Source of the DNA: an uncultured Rhodobiaceae bacterium
GTDB taxonomy: Bacteria > Pseudomonadota > Alphaproteobacteria > RS24
DNA length: 37,041 nucleotides
Direction of reading: 5' to 3'
NCBI GenBank assembly: GCA_913051715.1
Contig: CAJXCG010000009.1
Span: 1-37,041 of the forward strand
The notes beneath the pieces were generated by a model. That model ran no database searches. It worked only from the letters and a program-made list of their open reading frames with translations, and was not told the DNA's origin. Made by a program: the position numbers and the translations under genes. Shown here one piece after another: positions 35,557 to 37,041 of the stretch (within the stretch, counting starts at the first letter, position 1; every line of letters begins with the position of its first letter).

Positions 35557-36276
35557 TTGCGCGAAATAATTCTCGATACCGAAACCACAGGGCTGGATCC
35601 GTCGCGGGGCGATAAAATCGTCGAGATCGGATGTTTGGAATTGGTCAACCGCCTGCCGAGCGGTGAGACTTTCCACGTCTATATTAATCCCGAACGCGCC
35701 ATGTCAGCCGACGCCGAAGCCGTGCATGGTATCAGTGACGCATTTTTGGCCGACAAGCCGAAATTTGCCGATATCGTCGAAGGTTTTTTGGCCTTTATCG
35801 GGTCTGACCCGCTGGTCATCCACAATGCGGCGTTTGATATGAAATTTTTGAATGCCGAGCTTGAGCATATCGGGCGCGCGCCATTGCAGGCCAATCCTGT
35901 TATCGACACATTGGCGATGGCGCGCAAACGCTTTCCGGGCGCACCGGCCTCGCTCGATGCGCTGTGTCGCCGCTTTGGCGTCGATAATTCAGGCCGCGTG
36001 CATCACGGGGCGTTGCTCGACAGCGAATTGCTGGCCGATGTTTACCTGGAGCTTTCCGGTGGCCGCCAGCCCGGCCTGGTGTTTCAGGCCGATGCCGCGC
36101 GCGCCGACAATGCCAAAACCGCGTCGGATGCGGAATCGGCGCGCCAGCCGCAAAAGCGTCGCCCCGCCCCGCTTGCCGCGCGCCTTGGTGAAGAAGAGCG
36201 CATTGCCCATCGCGCGTTTCTGGAAGACTTGCCGCAGACCGCGATATGGTTCGACGGCGGCGTTGATGGGCTTTAA
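35557..36276 (+). CDS. dnaQ: DNA polymerase III epsilon subunit (proofreading exonuclease)
   Basis: A 239-residue 3'-5' exonuclease of the DEDDh type. Metal residues: D7 and E9 (LDTETTG), D94 (HNAAFD), H150 and D155 (HHGALLDSELLAD). The start is TTG 35557, which gives MREIILDTETTG and follows AAAGGGG by nine bases. The 25 codons further upstream lie within coaE and show no homology. The C-terminal tail after residue 195 is the polymerase alpha-binding part. It converges on secB. Confidence 0.95.
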   Translation: MREIILDTETTGLDPSRGDKIVEIGCLELVNRLPSGETFHVYINPERAMSADAEAVHGISDAFLADKPKFADIVEGFLAFIGSDPLVIHNAAFDMKFLNAELEHIGRAPLQANPVIDTLAMARKRFPGAPASLDALCRRFGVDNSGRVHHGALLDSELLADVYLELSGGRQPGLVFQADAARADNAKTASDAESARQPQKRRPAPLAARLGEEERIAHRAFLEDLPQTAIWFDGGVDGL

Positions 36277-36306
36277 AGGCGCATTTAAGACAGATTTGCC
36301 GCCCGG

Positions 36307-36822
36307 TTAATGCGCGGCCTCATCGTCCGGCGATGCCGCTTGCTCTTGCGTTTCGGAGTGTTCGCCGCGCCGATAAAGGTCTAAAAAGTCAATCGGATCC
36401 AGCAAAATGGGCGGGTAGCCGCCATCGCGTGTGACATCTGCCAGAATGCGGCGGGCAAATGGAAAAAGTTGGCGCGGCGCCTCGATTAGCAACACCGGCT
36501 TAATATCGTTTTCGGGTATGTTGATCAGTCGGAACACGCCGCAATACATAAGCTCGGCAATGAACGCGACGGTGTCGCCGAATTTGGCTTCAATGGTGAA
36601 TTTGAGGCCCACCTCATAATCGTTTTCCGCCAGTTTGCGCGCGTTCACATTGGCGTCGACGCCGACATCGGGATTGCTGCCATCGGGCGGTGCCAGGGCT
36701 GGGGCCGCCGGATTTTCAAACGACAAATCGCGCACATACTGGGTCAGAATTTGCAGACCCGGTTGCGGGGCGCTTGCGTCATCATTGGTGTTTTGGGGGT
36801 TGGAGGTCGGCGTGTCACTCAT
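36307..36822 (-). CDS. secB: Protein-export chaperone SecB
   Basis: A 171-residue tetrameric chaperone that holds preproteins for SecA. The core runs LQILTQYVRDLSFENP to PFARRILADVTRDGGYPPILLDPIDFLDLY. The N-terminal 20 residues are polar and the C-terminal tail acidic, as expected for SecA zinc-domain binding. ATG 36822 is preceded by GGGAGA. A 36-base gap separates it from the fxsA stop upstream. Confidence 0.97.
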   Translation of the reverse strand: MSDTPTSNPQNTNDDASAPQPGLQILTQYVRDLSFENPAAPALAPPDGSNPDVGVDANVNARKLAENDYEVGLKFTIEAKFGDTVAFIAELMYCGVFRLINIPENDIKPVLLIEAPRQLFPFARRILADVTRDGGYPPILLDPIDFLDLYRRGEHSETQEQAASPDDEAAH

Positions 36823-36858
36823 ATTGGTCTCCCGAGTTTGCTTGCGGCGATAATGAAC

Positions 36859-37041
36859 CTAATCGTCTGGATCCTCAACGCGATAATCGCCATCAATAAT
36901 TTTCGCATCTGTGGGGTTTTGGTCGCGCCCACGGCGCGCGCCGGAGCCGGAAAAAAATTTGGGTAGAATAAAACTTGCCGCCATTTCAAGCCCAAATAAC
37001 CGCGCCGCCGGAAACAGCAGAAAAAAGCCCAGCGCGTCGGT
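36859..37041 (-). CDS. fxsA: FxsA family membrane protein, C-terminal end (partial)
   Basis: The frame reads into the window from the right edge and stops with TAG at 36859-36861, giving the last 60 residues. TDALGFFLLFPAARLFGLEM at the edge is the end of the FxsA membrane region. The hydrophilic tail ends AKIIDGDYRVEDPDD, matching the family's xIxGEYxxxDP ending. FxsA relatives relieve phage F exclusion in E. coli; their native role is unknown. It lies just upstream of secB, as in many alphaproteobacteria. Confidence 0.85.
   Translation of the reverse strand, partial: TDALGFFLLFPAARLFGLEMAASFILPKFFSGSGARRGRDQNPTDAKIIDGDYRVEDPDD

Noticed and set aside
36281-36320. Imperfect inverted repeat between dnaQ and secB as a terminator
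   Set aside because: The arms are interrupted and the T-run is missing; it also covers the secB stop.

Overview
This window is a gene-dense (about 58-60% GC by eye) piece of a core alphaproteobacterial chromosome. The gene order is the evidence: DUF3576-leuS-lptE-holA, parB-parA-rsmG-mnmG-mnmE, rho-hemJ-hemE, then a non-coding AT-rich gap, then ppsR-maf-aroE-coaE-dnaQ facing secB-fxsA. This is the conserved neighbourhood of the replication origin in that class. I cannot name the order or genus. I see no prophage, insertion sequence, CRISPR array or genomic island.

Layout. 1-3690 (minus): 5' part of ftsK, a class I aminotransferase and an ammonium transporter with a good sigma-54 promoter. 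3951-7082: a UbiH-type flavin hydroxylase facing Trm112, a LON-domain protein and a thioredoxin-TPR chaperedoxin. 7219-7293: tRNA-Gly(GCC), followed by a MerC-like protein. 7887-13615: a large secreted Sel1-repeat protein, DUF3422, an AhpD-like protein, two divergent hot-dog thioesterases and an orphan OmpR-type regulator. 13772-15685: L,D-transpeptidase, YggS and a divergent ThiE-like protein. 15808-20550: DUF3576 lipoprotein, leuS, lptE, holA. 20560-26447 (minus): parB, parA, rsmG, mnmG, mnmE, with two parS sites around mnmG. 26510-29348: DUF255/YyaL protein and dienelactone hydrolase. 29361-32194 (minus): rho, hemJ, hemE. 32195-32624: probable oriC. 32625-36276 (plus): ppsR, maf, aroE, coaE and dnaQ, linked by overlapping or nearly touching ends. 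36307-37041 (minus): secB and the 3' end of fxsA.

How it fits together. The chromosome's replication and segregation module is laid out in about 12 kb: ParA and ParB, two 16-bp parS sites 7-9 kb from an origin-like region (36% GC over 300 bp) between hemE and ppsR, two DNA polymerase III subunit genes (holA, dnaQ) and the FtsK translocase. Most genes near the presumed origin point away from it on both sides. The rest is housekeeping: tRNA modification, haem synthesis, outer-membrane and cell-wall assembly, redox proteostasis and nitrogen uptake. I did not find a clearly new multi-gene system. The items most worth checking are regulatory signals and a few proteins with unusual motifs.
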